Assembly: GCF_014696435.1 (NCBI RefSeq)
Contig: NZ_JACJQG010000080.1
Coordinates: 1 to 43,693, forward strand
Direction: 5' to 3'
Source of the DNA: Calothrix anomala FACHB-343
Lineage (GTDB): Bacteria > Cyanobacteriota > Cyanobacteriia > Cyanobacteriales > Nostocaceae
Length of the DNA stretch: 43,693 bases
Made by a program: the position numbers and the translations under genes. Positions within the stretch are counted from its first letter, which is position 1. The number at the start of each line of letters is the position of its first letter. Positions 1 through 8,789 of this stretch are shown here, in pieces. Under the pieces are notes generated by a model that saw only the letters and a list, made by a program, of their open reading frames with translations, did no database searches and was not told the DNA's origin.

Positions 1-47
1 AGCCTGCCTTCGCAGGCTAAAAGTTTGATAGCCTGCGAAGGCAGGCT
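1..47. repeat. Nested inverted repeat (hairpin)
   Basis: Two 18-base arms (1-18 and 30-47) are perfect reverse complements of each other, and each arm is itself a small palindrome (AGCCTGC-cttc-GCAGGCT). The DNA can therefore fold as one long stem or two short ones. It lies downstream of the minus-strand gene at 120-1064. There is no clear T-tract, so it looks more like a dispersed cyanobacterial hairpin repeat than a classical terminator. The window edge cuts the context. Confidence 0.75.
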
Positions 48-119
48 TCGTATTTCTAGCCCCACCCTTATAGGGTGAGGGCGTTTTTGCACATTTGGGA
101 TGCTCCCGTTGACGGTTGA

Positions 120-1064
120 CTATTGACTATAGACAGCTGCCGCAAACCGATTTGCTAGGTTAATAATGTCTTGTTTGCGGGCAATTTGGTTAATCCATGC
201 TTGGGGAATACTCTCTATTCCGTAGTAAATTCCGGCTAAACCGCCAGTTACCGCCGCAGTCGTATCTGTATCGCCGCCTAAGTTAACTGCTGTTAATACT
301 GCATCAGAATAAGATGAACTATTTAAAAAACACCATAATGCTGCTTCTAGGGTATCGATGACATAGCCGCCAGAATTAATCTCTTCTACGGGCAGTTTAT
401 GGATTTCACCAGTATAGATGCGGCTAAAATGGGGTTTTTCTAGCAAATAGTCTCGTACAGAATAAATAGCTTGAATTTTCTCTAAACTTTGTAAATAAGC
501 TGTTTGCGGGTCAGCTCCTTCTAACAGGGCAACGGCGATTGTAATATAAATACCACAAGCCATGAGCGATCGCGCATGAGCATGGGTAATGGCTGAAACA
601 TCATGTACCCGCGAAATTAATTCGTTATAGGTCAAGATTTTGTGGCAATAAGCCATTGGCAGGATTCTCATCAACGAACCATTACCATTGGTGTTTTCGA
701 TTTTTCCCCCGGCTTCCCGGGGCAAAATACCCTGTTTCAGACGCATAATTGCGGCATGGGTGGTATTGCCAATATCAAATAGCTGACCTCTAGGAGTCCA
801 ATAAGCGGCTTTATACCAGCGCCAGAAGGAATTAGCTATAGCATCTAAGGAATACCCTCTACAAAGACTTTCTGCCAAGCAAAACGTCAAAGAACTGTCA
901 TCTGACCAAGTTCCTGGTGGCTGATTCCACGTGCCATAACCCAACATCTTTGTGACTGGAGATTGAACTCGTTCAGCGCGGCTGGTAAACTCCACCGGCA
1001 CACCCAACGCATCACCGACACATAAACCCATCAATCCAGATAACGTTTTTGTAGCGGCTAGCAT
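120..1064 (-). CDS. ADP-ribosylglycohydrolase (DraG/ARH) family protein
   Basis: The 314-residue protein has the layout of the ADP-ribosylglycohydrolase fold, whose members remove ADP-ribose from proteins or small molecules using two metal ions. Visible family signatures are the N-terminal GLCVGDALGVPVEF (about residues 13-26), the metal-binding WSDDS (53-57), NGNGSLMRI (126-134), a His-rich AITHAHARS (158-166) and the C-terminal GGDTDTT (263-269), whose Asp and Thr residues hold the second metal. The length is normal for the family and the protein has no signal peptide, so it should be cytoplasmic. The substrate cannot be told; true DraG acts on nitrogenase reductase, but many cyanobacterial homologues are not DraG. 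The gene stands alone, and the next gene is 390 bases away on the other strand. Confidence 0.88.
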   Translation of the reverse strand: MLAATKTLSGLMGLCVGDALGVPVEFTSRAERVQSPVTKMLGYGTWNQPPGTWSDDSSLTFCLAESLCRGYSLDAIANSFWRWYKAAYWTPRGQLFDIGNTTHAAIMRLKQGILPREAGGKIENTNGNGSLMRILPMAYCHKILTYNELISRVHDVSAITHAHARSLMACGIYITIAVALLEGADPQTAYLQSLEKIQAIYSVRDYLLEKPHFSRIYTGEIHKLPVEEINSGGYVIDTLEAALWCFLNSSSYSDAVLTAVNLGGDTDTTAAVTGGLAGIYYGIESIPQAWINQIARKQDIINLANRFAAAVYSQ

Positions 1065-1456
1065 TATTCAATCTCCATAGAAGTCTCTAAAACTTAACTT
1101 TATAGATTCCCTCTAGAGCTTGTTGCAATAGCTGTTACAACCTCATATTTCAGCTTATATGGAAATATCCTAATTAAGGGTTAAATCATTTTTTATCCTG
1201 GCTTTGAAATCTCATCACTATTGATATTTATTGTGCCAGTTATCAAAGCGTCTACCTTTTAGAAAAACTCCCGGATAATTCTCAAAAAGCTTGTAATTAT
1301 AGCGCCACTATTATCAGTTCAGATTAATACAGGGCTGGAAACGTACCAGCATCAATAGAGACAGAAATTTAGTAGAAAATGAAAAAATCTTGGAACCTTT
1401 TTTATTAGAATGCGACTTTTAATTTAACAGCAAAAAAACAATATTTGGTGCGAATT
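1065..1456. other. Intergenic region, divergent promoters expected
   Basis: This AT-rich gap separates two divergent genes and must carry both promoters. I see no RNA gene, no strong hairpin and no clear operator. The bases just before 1457 are A-rich without a strong Shine-Dalgarno sequence. Confidence 0.4.
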
Positions 1457-1993
1457 ATGAAAGGTTTACTTAAGTCTGCTTTGACAATTTCTGCGTTGTC
1501 TTCTGTAGTAATTGCTCCTCTTTTGATGAATGCAGGTCAAGCTTCTGCACAAACACAAAAAGGTACTGATGCTAGCTATATTGGTGCTGGTGTTGCAGGT
1601 GGTGTAACTAATGGCGGACAAGCTGGTCAAGATGCTCAATTTGGTGGTAACGTTACAGGCCGTTTAAAATTAGGACCTACTCCCTTTTCTGCACGTACTC
1701 AAATCTTATTTACTGATGAGACGACTGCAATTATTCCTCAAGTTTCTATAGACGCACCAATTGCTAAAGGAACTAACGTTTACTTAGCTGGTGGTTATTC
1801 TTTTGTGGAAACTGATGGTAAACAAACTCCTCTAGGCGATCGCGATGGTGTAGCTCTGACTGCTGGTGTAGAATCTGAAGTTGCTAAAAACTTCATGCTC
1901 TACGGTAACACCACACTAGGTATGAAGACTTACCAAAATAGCCCAGCTTCAGCTGTCAGCATTCAAGGTGGTGTAGGTTATCGGTTTAGATAG
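1457..1993 (+). CDS. Small exported protein, outer-membrane-barrel-like
   Basis: About 178 residues from the ATG at 1457; the frame is open upstream to a TTG at 1445, but the ATG gives a clean signal peptide. A Lys start, a hydrophobic core (about residues 6-25) and an ASA-Q cleavage site near residue 32 predict export. The mature part is rich in Gly, Thr and Val, has alternating patterns (KLGPTPFSARTQILF, TNVYLAGGYSFVE) and ends in GVGYRFR, an aromatic-rich ending typical of beta-barrel proteins. It could be a small 8-strand barrel of the OmpA/OmpX-like type or a periplasmic beta protein. I do not recognise a named family. The codon use is AT-rich and even, which suggests a well-expressed gene. 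An intrinsic terminator-like hairpin follows at 2227-2270. Confidence 0.75.
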   Translation: MKGLLKSALTISALSSVVIAPLLMNAGQASAQTQKGTDASYIGAGVAGGVTNGGQAGQDAQFGGNVTGRLKLGPTPFSARTQILFTDETTAIIPQVSIDAPIAKGTNVYLAGGYSFVETDGKQTPLGDRDGVALTAGVESEVAKNFMLYGNTTLGMKTYQNSPASAVSIQGGVGYRFR

Positions 1994-1997
1994 AGCA

Positions 1998-2070
1998 TGG
2001 GGCATGGGGGAGCCACTGCGTTGGACGGGTTTCCCGGCTTGAAGCAAGTGGCGTCATAGGGCATGGGGCA
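1998..2070. repeat. Dispersed structured repeat, copy 1
   Basis: A GC-rich block with stem GCCACT...AGTGGC enclosing GCGTTGGACGGGT-TCCCGGCTTGAAGCA. A second copy lies at 9982-10050 with the stem changed on both sides to GGCAGT...ACTGCC, which means compensatory changes. The block is flanked by GGGGCATGG heptamers. Each copy follows a protein gene. Confidence 0.75.
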
Positions 2071-2226
2071 TGGGATAATTTTTTTCATGCTTCAGTCTGG
2101 AAAGATTTACCCAGGGATTGAAGTATTTTATAGGTTTGCAAAAAGGTGTCAGATTAGCTAGTTGAGGGAGTTGTTTGTTCTAAAGTTCCCGATCTGAAAG
2201 TTTGGCACAACCAGATATACTGGTAT

Positions 2227-2270
2227 GCTGGTTTTGTTAAGTGTTGCGTCACTAACAAGGCCAGCTTTTT
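2227..2270 (+). terminator. Intrinsic terminator or attenuator upstream of sulfite reductase
   Basis: GCTGG and TTGTTA pair with TAACAA and CCAGC across a loop of about 13 bases, and the stem is followed directly by TTTTT (2266-2270). It lies 234 bases after the exported-protein gene and 130 bases before the sulfite reductase start. It could end the first transcript or act as an attenuator for the second. Which one depends on where the sulfite reductase promoter lies. Confidence 0.6.
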
Positions 2271-2297
2271 GTCATGTTAGAATAAAATATTCCTCAT

Positions 2298-2399
2298 AAT
2301 TCCGACCGGATATCCGGGGATCACCTGGCCGAAAAGGTGCTTTCAAATTTGCAGCTTCGGCGTCTACTGATGCCTTATTAAGAACAGTCTACAACTCTA
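2298..2399 (+). promoter_or_regulatory. Possible structured leader of sulfite reductase
   Basis: The 100 bases before the ATG hold a self-complementary CCGGATATCCGG (about 2305-2316) and a short hairpin CACCT...AGGTG (about 2321-2338). This is GC-richer than the surrounding DNA. I do not recognise a known riboswitch class. The role is inferred only from position and foldability. Confidence 0.3.
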
Positions 2400-4424
2400 A
2401 TGGTTAAATCTCCTCCTTCCCCGATCGCTAGCCGCAAGCCTTCCAAAGTAGAAGGAATCAAGGAAAACAGTAATTTTTTGCGTGAACCTGTAGCCACTGA
2501 AGTACTTCAGGATACAACTCACTTTAGCGAAAATGCAGTGCAGTTGCTGAAGTTTCACGGGTCTTATCAACAAGATAACCGTGATAATCGCGTCAAGGGG
2601 CAGGAGAAAGATTACCAGTTTATGCTGCGGACGAAAAATCCGGGTGGTTTAGTACCGCCGCAGCTATATCTAGCTTTGGATAAGCTGTCTGATGAATATG
2701 GTAACCATACTTTACGAGCTACTACCCGTCAAGGGTTTCAGTTACATGGGATTTTAAAGAAAAATCTCAAAACTGCGATCGCTTCTATCGTCAACAATCT
2801 CGGTTCTACTTTGGGTGCTTGTGGCGATGTTAACCGCAACGTCATGGCTCCCCCCGTACCTTTTAAAAATCGCCCAGAATATCAGTATGCTTGGGAATAT
2901 GCCCAAAATATTGCTGACTTGTTATCGCCCCAAACCGGTGCTTATTACGAAATTTGGCTAGATGGCGAAAAAGCAATTAGCGCGGAAGAAAGCCCAGAGG
3001 TAAAAGCAGCCAGACAAAGCGATACTAACGGGACATTAATCAACAATTCCGAAGAACCTCTTTATGGCACTTACTATATGCCCCGCAAGTTTAAAGCTTG
3101 TGTGACAGTGCCAGGGGATAATTCTATTGATTTATATTCCCAAGACCTAACTTTGGTTGTTATTACCAATAAAAAAGGCGAATTAGAAGGTTTTAACGTA
3201 TTTGCTGGTGGTGGTTTAGGGCGGACACATAACAAAGAAGAAACATTTGCTAGACTAGCCGATCCGATTGGCTATGTCGCCAAAGCAGATGTTTACGACA
3301 TCGTCAAAGCCATTGTTGCTACCCAGCGAGATTATGGCGATCGCTCTGACCGCCGCCACGCTCGATTAAAATATTTACTGCACGATTGGGGTGTAGAGAA
3401 GTTCCGCGCCAAAGTCGAAGAATATTTTGGCAAAGCGATCGCTCCTTCTAAAGAACTGCCAGAATTTAAATATCATGACTTTTTGGGCTGGAACGAACAA
3501 GGCGATGGCAAGCTATTCTTAGGCATTTCCATTGATAACGGTCGGGTAAAAGATGAAGGTGCTTTTCAACTGAAAACTGCCTTAAGGGAAATTGTGGAGC
3601 AATTTAACTTACCTATCCGCCTCACAGCCCACCAAAACCTGATTTTCTACGAAATTGCACCAGCAGATAAAGCCGCAATTCAAGCAATTCTTGACCGTTG
3701 TGGCGTTATCTCCGACCCTAGTAAAATAGACCGCTTAGAAAGGTTAGCAATGGCTTGTCCAGCTTTACCTACCTGCGGTTTAGCCATCACCGAATCAGAA
3801 AGAGCAATTCCCGGTATTTTAGACCGGATTAGCACGATTCTCGATAAAGTTGGTTTACAAAATGAGCAATTTGTGGTAAGGATGACAGGCTGTCCTAATG
3901 GCTGCGCTCGTCCTTACATGGCGGAATTAGCTTTTGTGGGAAGCGCCCCAGAAAGTTACCAAGTATGGTTAGGCGGTTCGCCCCATCAGACGCGGTTAGC
4001 CCAGCCTTACATGGAAAGGCTACACCACAACGATTTAGAAACCCAACTAGAGCCAATTTTCGTTTACTTTAAGCAGGCGAAAAACGCAGAAGAAAGCTTT
4101 GGTGATTTTTGCGATCGCGTCGGTTTTGATGCTATCCGCGAGTTTGCAGCTAATTACACAGTACAATCCGTGGCAAATTCAGATATTACAGACGATAGCG
4201 ACGGTTTAGTGGAAGCAATAGCCGATTCACGAACCGCAGACAGTGAAGGACAAGAAGTAGCGATTGAAAACACTACCATTGCTACTTATAAGACTCGCCG
4301 CCGTGTCAGCTTGCAACATGAGGTATACAATAAGCTCAAAGACGCCGCCAGCAGTCAAGGTAGACCGATGACCGAATTGGTACATGAGGCGTTAGAAGCT
4401 TATTTCCAGAATCTGGAGAAATAG
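2400..4424 (+). CDS. sir: Ferredoxin-dependent sulfite reductase with ribbon-helix-helix-like C-terminal tail
   Basis: The 674-residue protein has the two-fold nitrite/sulfite reductase layout: a ferredoxin-like half-domain (about 70-140), a first catalytic domain, a second half-domain (about 365-425) and a second catalytic domain. The four Cys ligands of the 4Fe-4S/siroheme centre are visible: C453 and C459 in [12 protein letters not shown]498 and C502 in [12 protein letters not shown]. It reduces sulfite to sulfide with electrons from ferredoxin in assimilatory sulfur metabolism. The anionic-site motifs [12 protein letters not shown] (about 106-117) and [11 protein letters not shown] (142-152) fit sulfite rather than nitrite reductase. 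Unusual: the core ends near residue 585. A low-complexity acidic linker follows, and the last 44 residues ([20 protein letters not shown] onward) read as a ribbon-helix-helix motif of CopG/Arc type. How widely that tail is conserved is not known to me. Confidence 0.93.
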   Translation: MVKSPPSPIASRKPSKVEGIKENSNFLREPVATEVLQDTTHFSENAVQLLKFHGSYQQDNRDNRVKGQEKDYQFMLRTKNPGGLVPPQLYLALDKLSDEYGNHTLRATTRQGFQLHGILKKNLKTAIASIVNNLGSTLGACGDVNRNVMAPPVPFKNRPEYQYAWEYAQNIADLLSPQTGAYYEIWLDGEKAISAEESPEVKAARQSDTNGTLINNSEEPLYGTYYMPRKFKACVTVPGDNSIDLYSQDLTLVVITNKKGELEGFNVFAGGGLGRTHNKEETFARLADPIGYVAKADVYDIVKAIVATQRDYGDRSDRRHARLKYLLHDWGVEKFRAKVEEYFGKAIAPSKELPEFKYHDFLGWNEQGDGKLFLGISIDNGRVKDEGAFQLKTALREIVEQFNLPIRLTAHQNLIFYEIAPADKAAIQAILDRCGVISDPSKIDRLERLAMACPALPTCGLAITESERAIPGILDRISTILDKVGLQNEQFVVRMTGCPNGCARPYMAELAFVGSAPESYQVWLGGSPHQTRLAQPYMERLHHNDLETQLEPIFVYFKQAKNAEESFGDFCDRVGFDAIREFAANYTVQSVANSDITDDSDGLVEAIADSRTADSEGQEVAIENTTIATYKTRRRVSLQHEVYNKLKDAASSQGRPMTELVHEALEAYFQNLEK

Positions 4425-4802
4425 GGGCTAGGGGCTAGGGAAGAGAAATTTTCCCAGCAACTACTAATACCAATTCTCTATACACTTGCACTTAATAATT
4501 GCTTCTTTTCTCTTGGCGTTCTTCTCTTCTCCCAAGGGGAGACGCTGCGCGAACGAGACGCTAACGCGAAGGCGTTCTTGGCGGTTCATTCAATAAATAT
4601 TAAGTGCATCATAGCGAATTGGTCTAAACAAATTAACTACTGATAAACGTCGATTATATAAAATATCGGCGTTTATTTTTATTTCTGGAAAAATTCTCTC
4701 TCATACCAAACTGCAATCTAAAACGTAACATTGAAACCTTCACAAGGGCGGGGAAACCCCGCCCCTACGGGGGTTCGTAAACAATAAAAATTACGAATTA
4801 TT
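4425..4802. other. Intergenic region with three hairpins/repeats
   Basis: Holds a GGGGCTAGG heptamer run (4427-4440) and a dispersed repeat at about 4535-4590 (GGGGAGACGCTGCGCGAACG region). It also holds a 10-bp hairpin AAACGTCGAT/ATCGGCGTTT followed by a T-rich run at about 4647-4683, which is probably the terminator for the sulfite reductase transcript. A perfect 8-bp GGGCGGGG-aaa-CCCCGCCC palindrome lies at 4746-4764. Confidence 0.6.
4647..4683 (+). terminator. Probable intrinsic terminator
   Basis: A stem of about 10 bp with one G-T pair (AAACGTCGAT with ATCGGCGTTT) and a TATATAAAAT loop is followed by ATTTTTATTT. It is the best terminator candidate between sulfite reductase and rsmE. 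Confidence 0.55.
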
Positions 4803-5510
4803 ATGTCTCAACTGCAACGAATAGCGATCGCACCTTCTCAACTCCAACAAGGACAAATTGCACTCACCAAAGAGCAACAACACTATTTAACACGAGTATT
4901 GCGCTTGCGTGAAGGCGATCGCTTTATTGCAATGGATGGTAAGGGTAAATGGTGGTTAACCCAGCTAGCAGGGGAACAAGGACAGGTTTTAGAACCTTTG
5001 GTAGTCGAAACTGAGTTACCTGTAGCCGTTACCCTACTGATAGCTTTACCTAAAGGTAATGGGTTTGATGAAGTAGTCCGGTGTTGTACGGAGTTAGGAG
5101 TTACAACTATTGCCCCTGTTTTGAGCGATCGCACTTTATTGCAACCTAGTCCACAAAAACTCGAACGCTGGCGGCGGATTGCGGCGGAAGCTGCAGAACA
5201 GTCAGAGCGAGCGTTTGTGCCGACAATTTTAGAACCTGTGGCTTTTAGTAGTAGTTTAAAATTGACAAGTAGCCAAAAATATATCTGTGAAGCCCGTGGT
5301 AATTTTCCGCACCTCAAGGATTGCTTACCGCAACCAATTGACAAAGAAATTATTATCGCCACAGGCCCGGAAGGTGGATGGACGCAGCTAGAAGTTGATA
5401 ATGCGATCGCATCTGGATTTCAAGCAGTATCTCTAGGGCGGCGGATTTTGCGAGCTGTCACAGCGCCAATAGTGGCTTTATCACTAGTTTCCGCAGCCTG
5501 TGAAGTATAA
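4803..5510 (+). CDS. rsmE: 16S rRNA (uracil(1498)-N(3))-methyltransferase RsmE
   Basis: The 235-residue protein matches RsmE, a SPOUT-class enzyme that methylates U1498 of 16S rRNA with S-adenosylmethionine. Signatures: an N-terminal PUA-like barrel with HYLTRVLRLREGD (about 27-39), then KGNGFDEVVRCCTELGV (about 84-100), the conserved WRRIAAEAAEQSER (about 122-135), and the trefoil-knot motifs GPEGGW (about 188-193) and LGRRILRAVTAPIVAL (about 211-226). The knot motif usually reads LR-TETA; here the Glu is Val, a small departure. The length is normal for the family. The next gene follows closely: its long-start ATG lies 3 bases after this stop, so the two are likely co-transcribed. Confidence 0.93.
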   Translation: MSQLQRIAIAPSQLQQGQIALTKEQQHYLTRVLRLREGDRFIAMDGKGKWWLTQLAGEQGQVLEPLVVETELPVAVTLLIALPKGNGFDEVVRCCTELGVTTIAPVLSDRTLLQPSPQKLERWRRIAAEAAEQSERAFVPTILEPVAFSSSLKLTSSQKYICEARGNFPHLKDCLPQPIDKEIIIATGPEGGWTQLEVDNAIASGFQAVSLGRRILRAVTAPIVALSLVSAACEV

Positions 5511-5573
5511 AGGATGTATATCTCACGCCAAGCCGCGACGAGACATTCTTCCAGTGTGGGTGTAAATAAAGTG

Positions 5574-6665
5574 ATGATTGAACAAGTTGCTGCAGCTTTT
5601 GAGCGTAAAGATTATCACACTGCTGCTAAATTACTCAAAACCTTGTTAGATGAATCACCTGATAATCCTTGGGTGCAATTTTATCTAGCAAGGCTGCATG
5701 AAGTATCAAAAAAGTATAAGAATGCAGAAAAAGTTTACCGAAACTTGCTGCGAAGTACTACAAATACCAAAATTTTGACACTAGCGCGTCAGGGTTTGCA
5801 GCGATTGCAAGAAATTGAGCAAGAAGCTAGACAAAGAGCTATTATTGAGGCGACAACAGACCCTAGCAATATAGAATTAGGTGTACTGGTATTAGAACCT
5901 CTAAATAATCAATTAAAAACCCAATTAGCGCCTAAATTTGCTCAGATATTCCAAATTGATAATTATACTGCAAGGCTAACTTTACCCAGTCGCGGCTGGA
6001 AGTTATATCGCACTGGACAAATTGGAGAATTGAAGTTTTACGGTACGCAATTACAACAATCGGGTATTCCCTGCTTCTGGGCAAAAATTGCGGCGATTGG
6101 GCAAATTCGTGTATTTCAGGCGAATTATTTTTTTGAGGCTGGTGCTAATACTACTGTTATTTGTCGCAACCCCGCAAATCAAGTTGGTTCTTTAACTTTT
6201 AAATGGTCAGAAGTTAAAGCACGGGTAGTCGGACTATTACCTATTTTTGAGCAAGTTGTGGATGTTGATGCCCGTTACCAAATAGAACGCAAAACTAAAA
6301 CCCAAGATTATGCACAGTTTTGTGATTTACATCTACCTGGTAGGAGTTGTATTTTACGACTGGCTGATAAAAGCTATGAATTTCAAAAAGGCTTAGAGAT
6401 TGCACCTCAAGCTAGCCAAAATACTATCAGAATTAACTGGAATTTCTTACTAGAATGGCTTGACCAACAACTACCACAAATCAAAGTTTGGTCAGATTTT
6501 ACACCTTTTGCGGAAACTATCTTAGACCATACAGAAATGCTGGGTAACATCCAGTCTCACATTCACCTGTTCCGTAGGGATAAGACTAACTGGGACCCAG
6601 CATTTCATTTATATAGTGGACTCGTATTTTCTCACCTTACTCACAATCGAGATGAGGATAATTAG
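5574..6665 (+). CDS. Tetratricopeptide-repeat protein of unknown function
   Basis: About 363 residues from the ATG at 5574. A longer frame starts at 5514, 3 bases after rsmE, but its first 20 residues (Ser/Arg-rich) look unlike the rest and the later start begins cleanly with a helix. Residues 1-85 form two TPR-like helical hairpins (AFERKDYHTAAKLLKTLL, PWVQFYLARLHEV, KKYKNAEKVYRNLLR), suited to protein binding. The remaining 270 residues are a mixed alpha/beta region with no motif I know (RGWKLYRTGQIGELKFYG, ITFKW-like strands). There is no signal peptide and no catalytic pattern. It probably shares a transcript with rsmE, but a shared task does not follow from that. Confidence 0.8.
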   Translation: MIEQVAAAFERKDYHTAAKLLKTLLDESPDNPWVQFYLARLHEVSKKYKNAEKVYRNLLRSTTNTKILTLARQGLQRLQEIEQEARQRAIIEATTDPSNIELGVLVLEPLNNQLKTQLAPKFAQIFQIDNYTARLTLPSRGWKLYRTGQIGELKFYGTQLQQSGIPCFWAKIAAIGQIRVFQANYFFEAGANTTVICRNPANQVGSLTFKWSEVKARVVGLLPIFEQVVDVDARYQIERKTKTQDYAQFCDLHLPGRSCILRLADKSYEFQKGLEIAPQASQNTIRINWNFLLEWLDQQLPQIKVWSDFTPFAETILDHTEMLGNIQSHIHLFRRDKTNWDPAFHLYSGLVFSHLTHNRDEDN

Positions 6666-6683
6666 CGAGCCAAGCAAGTCAAT

Positions 6684-7169
6684 TTATTTAGAAGTTTTAA
6701 CTTGAAGTGCAAGATCCAAGTAAGAACTCATATTAGCTCCAGGACGGCGGCGACCGTTAGTGCTACCAGAAGTAGCAGCAACATACTTGGGTGCAAAAGT
6801 GGTTTCTTTTGGTTCTTCTTTAACTACTTTAGCAGCAGCAGCTTTTTCATTCTTACCTGGTTCAATCTTCAAACCTTGCGCAGTTTGAACTAGTTGTACA
6901 TCAGCTGGTTTTGCTTCCTTAGCTGATTTTTTCTTCGCAGCAGCTTTTGTACCGTTTAAGGATTCTGCTTTTGGTGCTGCTGGTGCTGCTGCTGTAACTG
7001 TTTCTGCTACCTTCTTAGTATTGTCTACTACTGTTGCTGCTGCTTTCTTGGCTGTGTCTTTAGCTTCATCTAGTTCCAAGTAGTAGCCGTTGCTTTTCTT
7101 ATTTTTTCCTGGTAAGAGTCCAGTCAGGAAACTGACAATGCCCGAAATCAACTTTTTGATAAAATCCAT
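6684..7169 (-). CDS. Ala/Lys-rich small protein, unknown function
   Basis: The 161-residue protein begins with a hydrophobic helix (FIKKLISGIVSFLTGLLPG, residues 3-21) that could anchor it to a membrane. Next comes the short motif NGYYLELDEAKD (about 27-38), then a long Ala/Lys/Val/Thr low-complexity part (about 39-125) and a tail with NGRRRPGANMSSYLDLALQ (about 137-155). The gene has a good Shine-Dalgarno sequence (GGCAGGAG about 10 bases before the ATG). Low-complexity Ala-Lys helices can bind nucleic acid or act as spacers, but nothing here proves either. Its stop is 19 bases from the convergent TPR gene. I do not recognise the family. Confidence 0.7.
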   Translation of the reverse strand: MDFIKKLISGIVSFLTGLLPGKNKKSNGYYLELDEAKDTAKKAAATVVDNTKKVAETVTAAAPAAPKAESLNGTKAAAKKKSAKEAKPADVQLVQTAQGLKIEPGKNEKAAAAKVVKEEPKETTFAPKYVAATSGSTNGRRRPGANMSSYLDLALQVKTSK

Positions 7170-7586
7170 TACAATTGCTCCTGCCTTTATAATTGAGAAT
7201 TTCTACCGTAATTATTAAAAATTACGACATTATTTTACATTTTTTTACTTTGCGTCATCTGAGCGATCGATGACAACCTATATAAGGTTTTTACTTAATC
7301 AACATTGTAGTAATAATACAGCGCAAGCGTTTTCGCCTGATTTGCGATCGCGCTCATAACCTGAATACAATGCATACACTAAGAATTAATTATTAAATTT
7401 TACGGTAACTGAGAGCAAGATTCTGATAGGTGGCTTAACAAAAATTAACAATTATTTATTTGTGTAATTATGAATTTCCACTAAGTACAGTTGTTGTCTT
7501 TTAACCAGTAAAGAGACTGTCATAGATAATTTTTCAGCAGCAATCAGGCTCGGTTAAATTTTGTACAGGAGAAATCAAGCACAAAT
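7170..7586. other. Intergenic region between divergent genes
   Basis: This AT-rich gap of 417 bases must hold the promoters of the Ala/Lys-rich protein (leftwards) and the lipase (rightwards). It includes HIP1-like GCGATCG sites near 7262 and 7345. I see no RNA gene and no strong hairpin. Confidence 0.4.
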
Positions 7587-8228
7587 ATGGTAACGAACAA
7601 TCAAAATCAGCAACGAAATCCTGTGTTGTTAGTACATGGTATTGATGATACGGGAGCAGTTTTCTACCGGATGGGCAAGTATTTAAAAGAACAAGGTTGG
7701 TCTGTATATGCTTTAGATTTAGTCCCCAATAACGGTGCTAAAGGTTTAGATGAGTTAGCAAAGCAGGTAAGGGATTATGTAGACAGAGAATTTTCCCCAG
7801 AACAACCACTAGATGTAGTTGGTTTCAGTATGGGCGGAATTGTCAGTCGTTACTATATCCAGCGCCTAGAGGGAATTAAGCGCGTACAGAGGTTTATCAC
7901 CCTTTCTTCGCCCCATCAAGGTACTGTGATAGCTTATGGCTCAATGCGGCCTGGTTGCGTGCAAATGCGTCCTAAAAGTGCTTTTCTGCAAGATTTAAAT
8001 TCTGATGTGGCGATGTTGCAGGAGATAAACTTTACATCAATCTGGACTCCTTATGATTTGATGATTGTCCCCGCTAAGAGTTCCCAATTACCCGTAGGTA
8101 ACGAGGTAATATTGCCAGTAGCTTTACACCCTTGGATGCTGTCAGATTCCCGGTGTTTGGCAGTAGTAGCAGAGACATTAAGCCAGCCGATTAGGGACTT
8201 GCAACTAAAAAATATCCGATCGCATTGA
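7587..8228 (+). CDS. Lipase / alpha-beta hydrolase
   Basis: The 213-residue protein has the fold and motifs of small bacterial lipases (class 2 / EstA-like). These include the oxyanion strand PVLLVHGIDDTG (12-23), the nucleophile elbow GFSMGG with Ser81 (79-84), and a strand LSSPHQGT (106-113). A late His181 in LHPWM is the likely catalytic His, and an Asp near 156 is a candidate acid. It probably hydrolyses carboxyl esters of lipids. It has no signal peptide, so it should act in the cytoplasm. The ATG is preceded by AGGAG at a slightly long distance (about 15 bases). A GC-rich GGGAGCAGG heptamer run follows the stop and separates it from the convergent VOC gene. Confidence 0.85.
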   Translation: MVTNNQNQQRNPVLLVHGIDDTGAVFYRMGKYLKEQGWSVYALDLVPNNGAKGLDELAKQVRDYVDREFSPEQPLDVVGFSMGGIVSRYYIQRLEGIKRVQRFITLSSPHQGTVIAYGSMRPGCVQMRPKSAFLQDLNSDVAMLQEINFTSIWTPYDLMIVPAKSSQLPVGNEVILPVALHPWMLSDSRCLAVVAETLSQPIRDLQLKNIRSH

Positions 8229-8315
8229 GGGCAGGGGAGCAGGGAGCAGGGAGCAGGGGGGAGGAACAGTCGTGTTGAGTCCAGAAATTGGGATAATTTA
8301 TTTTTTGGAGTTCCC

Positions 8316-8747
8316 TTAAGTCCTATCCCCAATTTGCGAATACTCAGCACCGCCAAAAATCGCCTCTGGGTGACGGTAATATTTAAATTCCATTAAGTTA
8401 TAAAACGGATCTTCTAAAAAGAAAGTGCGATGCTCTAAAGGCATACCTACAAAGCGGTTTTTCGGTTCTTCTCGAAAAGGTAGTTGGTGCTGTTGTGCCC
8501 TTTCTAGTAACTCTTGCCAATCTTGTTCGGCAGTAAACACTAGCCCAAAATGTCGGGGATAAATACCGCGTTGGGGTGTCAAAGGTTCCTTAGTGGTATG
8601 AGCTACTAACTGATGACCGTATAAATTAAGTATTAAAGCATGGGGATTTTCTCTTCCGGGAATACAGCCCAAACCATCTACATAATATGCTTTGGTTTGA
8701 GCAATGTTGCTGACTGGGAAAGCAAGATGAAATAAAGTTGCGCTCAT
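8316..8747 (-). CDS. VOC-superfamily (glyoxalase/dioxygenase-like) protein
   Basis: The 143-residue protein is a single VOC unit with paired beta-alpha-beta-beta-beta modules. The first module starts at FHLAFPVSNIAQTKAYYVDGLG (about 6-27). The second starts at PRHFGLVFTAEQDWQELLERA (about 64-84) and ends with FFLEDPFYNLMEFKYYR (about 109-125). Metal ligands are likely His7, His66 and Glu121 (in MEFK), a pattern shared by glyoxalase and dioxygenase-type members, so it may be an active metalloenzyme. The substrate cannot be told. It stands alone. Confidence 0.85.
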   Translation of the reverse strand: MSATLFHLAFPVSNIAQTKAYYVDGLGCIPGRENPHALILNLYGHQLVAHTTKEPLTPQRGIYPRHFGLVFTAEQDWQELLERAQQHQLPFREEPKNRFVGMPLEHRTFFLEDPFYNLMEFKYYRHPEAIFGGAEYSQIGDRT

Positions 8748-8789
8748 AGTTTTCGCCTAGAACACTAGTACTGATTATTGCTATCTATC

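Noticed and set aside
4883-5362. 159-residue open frame on the minus strand inside rsmE
   Set aside because: It lies fully opposite a clear rsmE gene, is Ser/Arg/Lys-rich without any motif, and is a shadow of its codon pattern.
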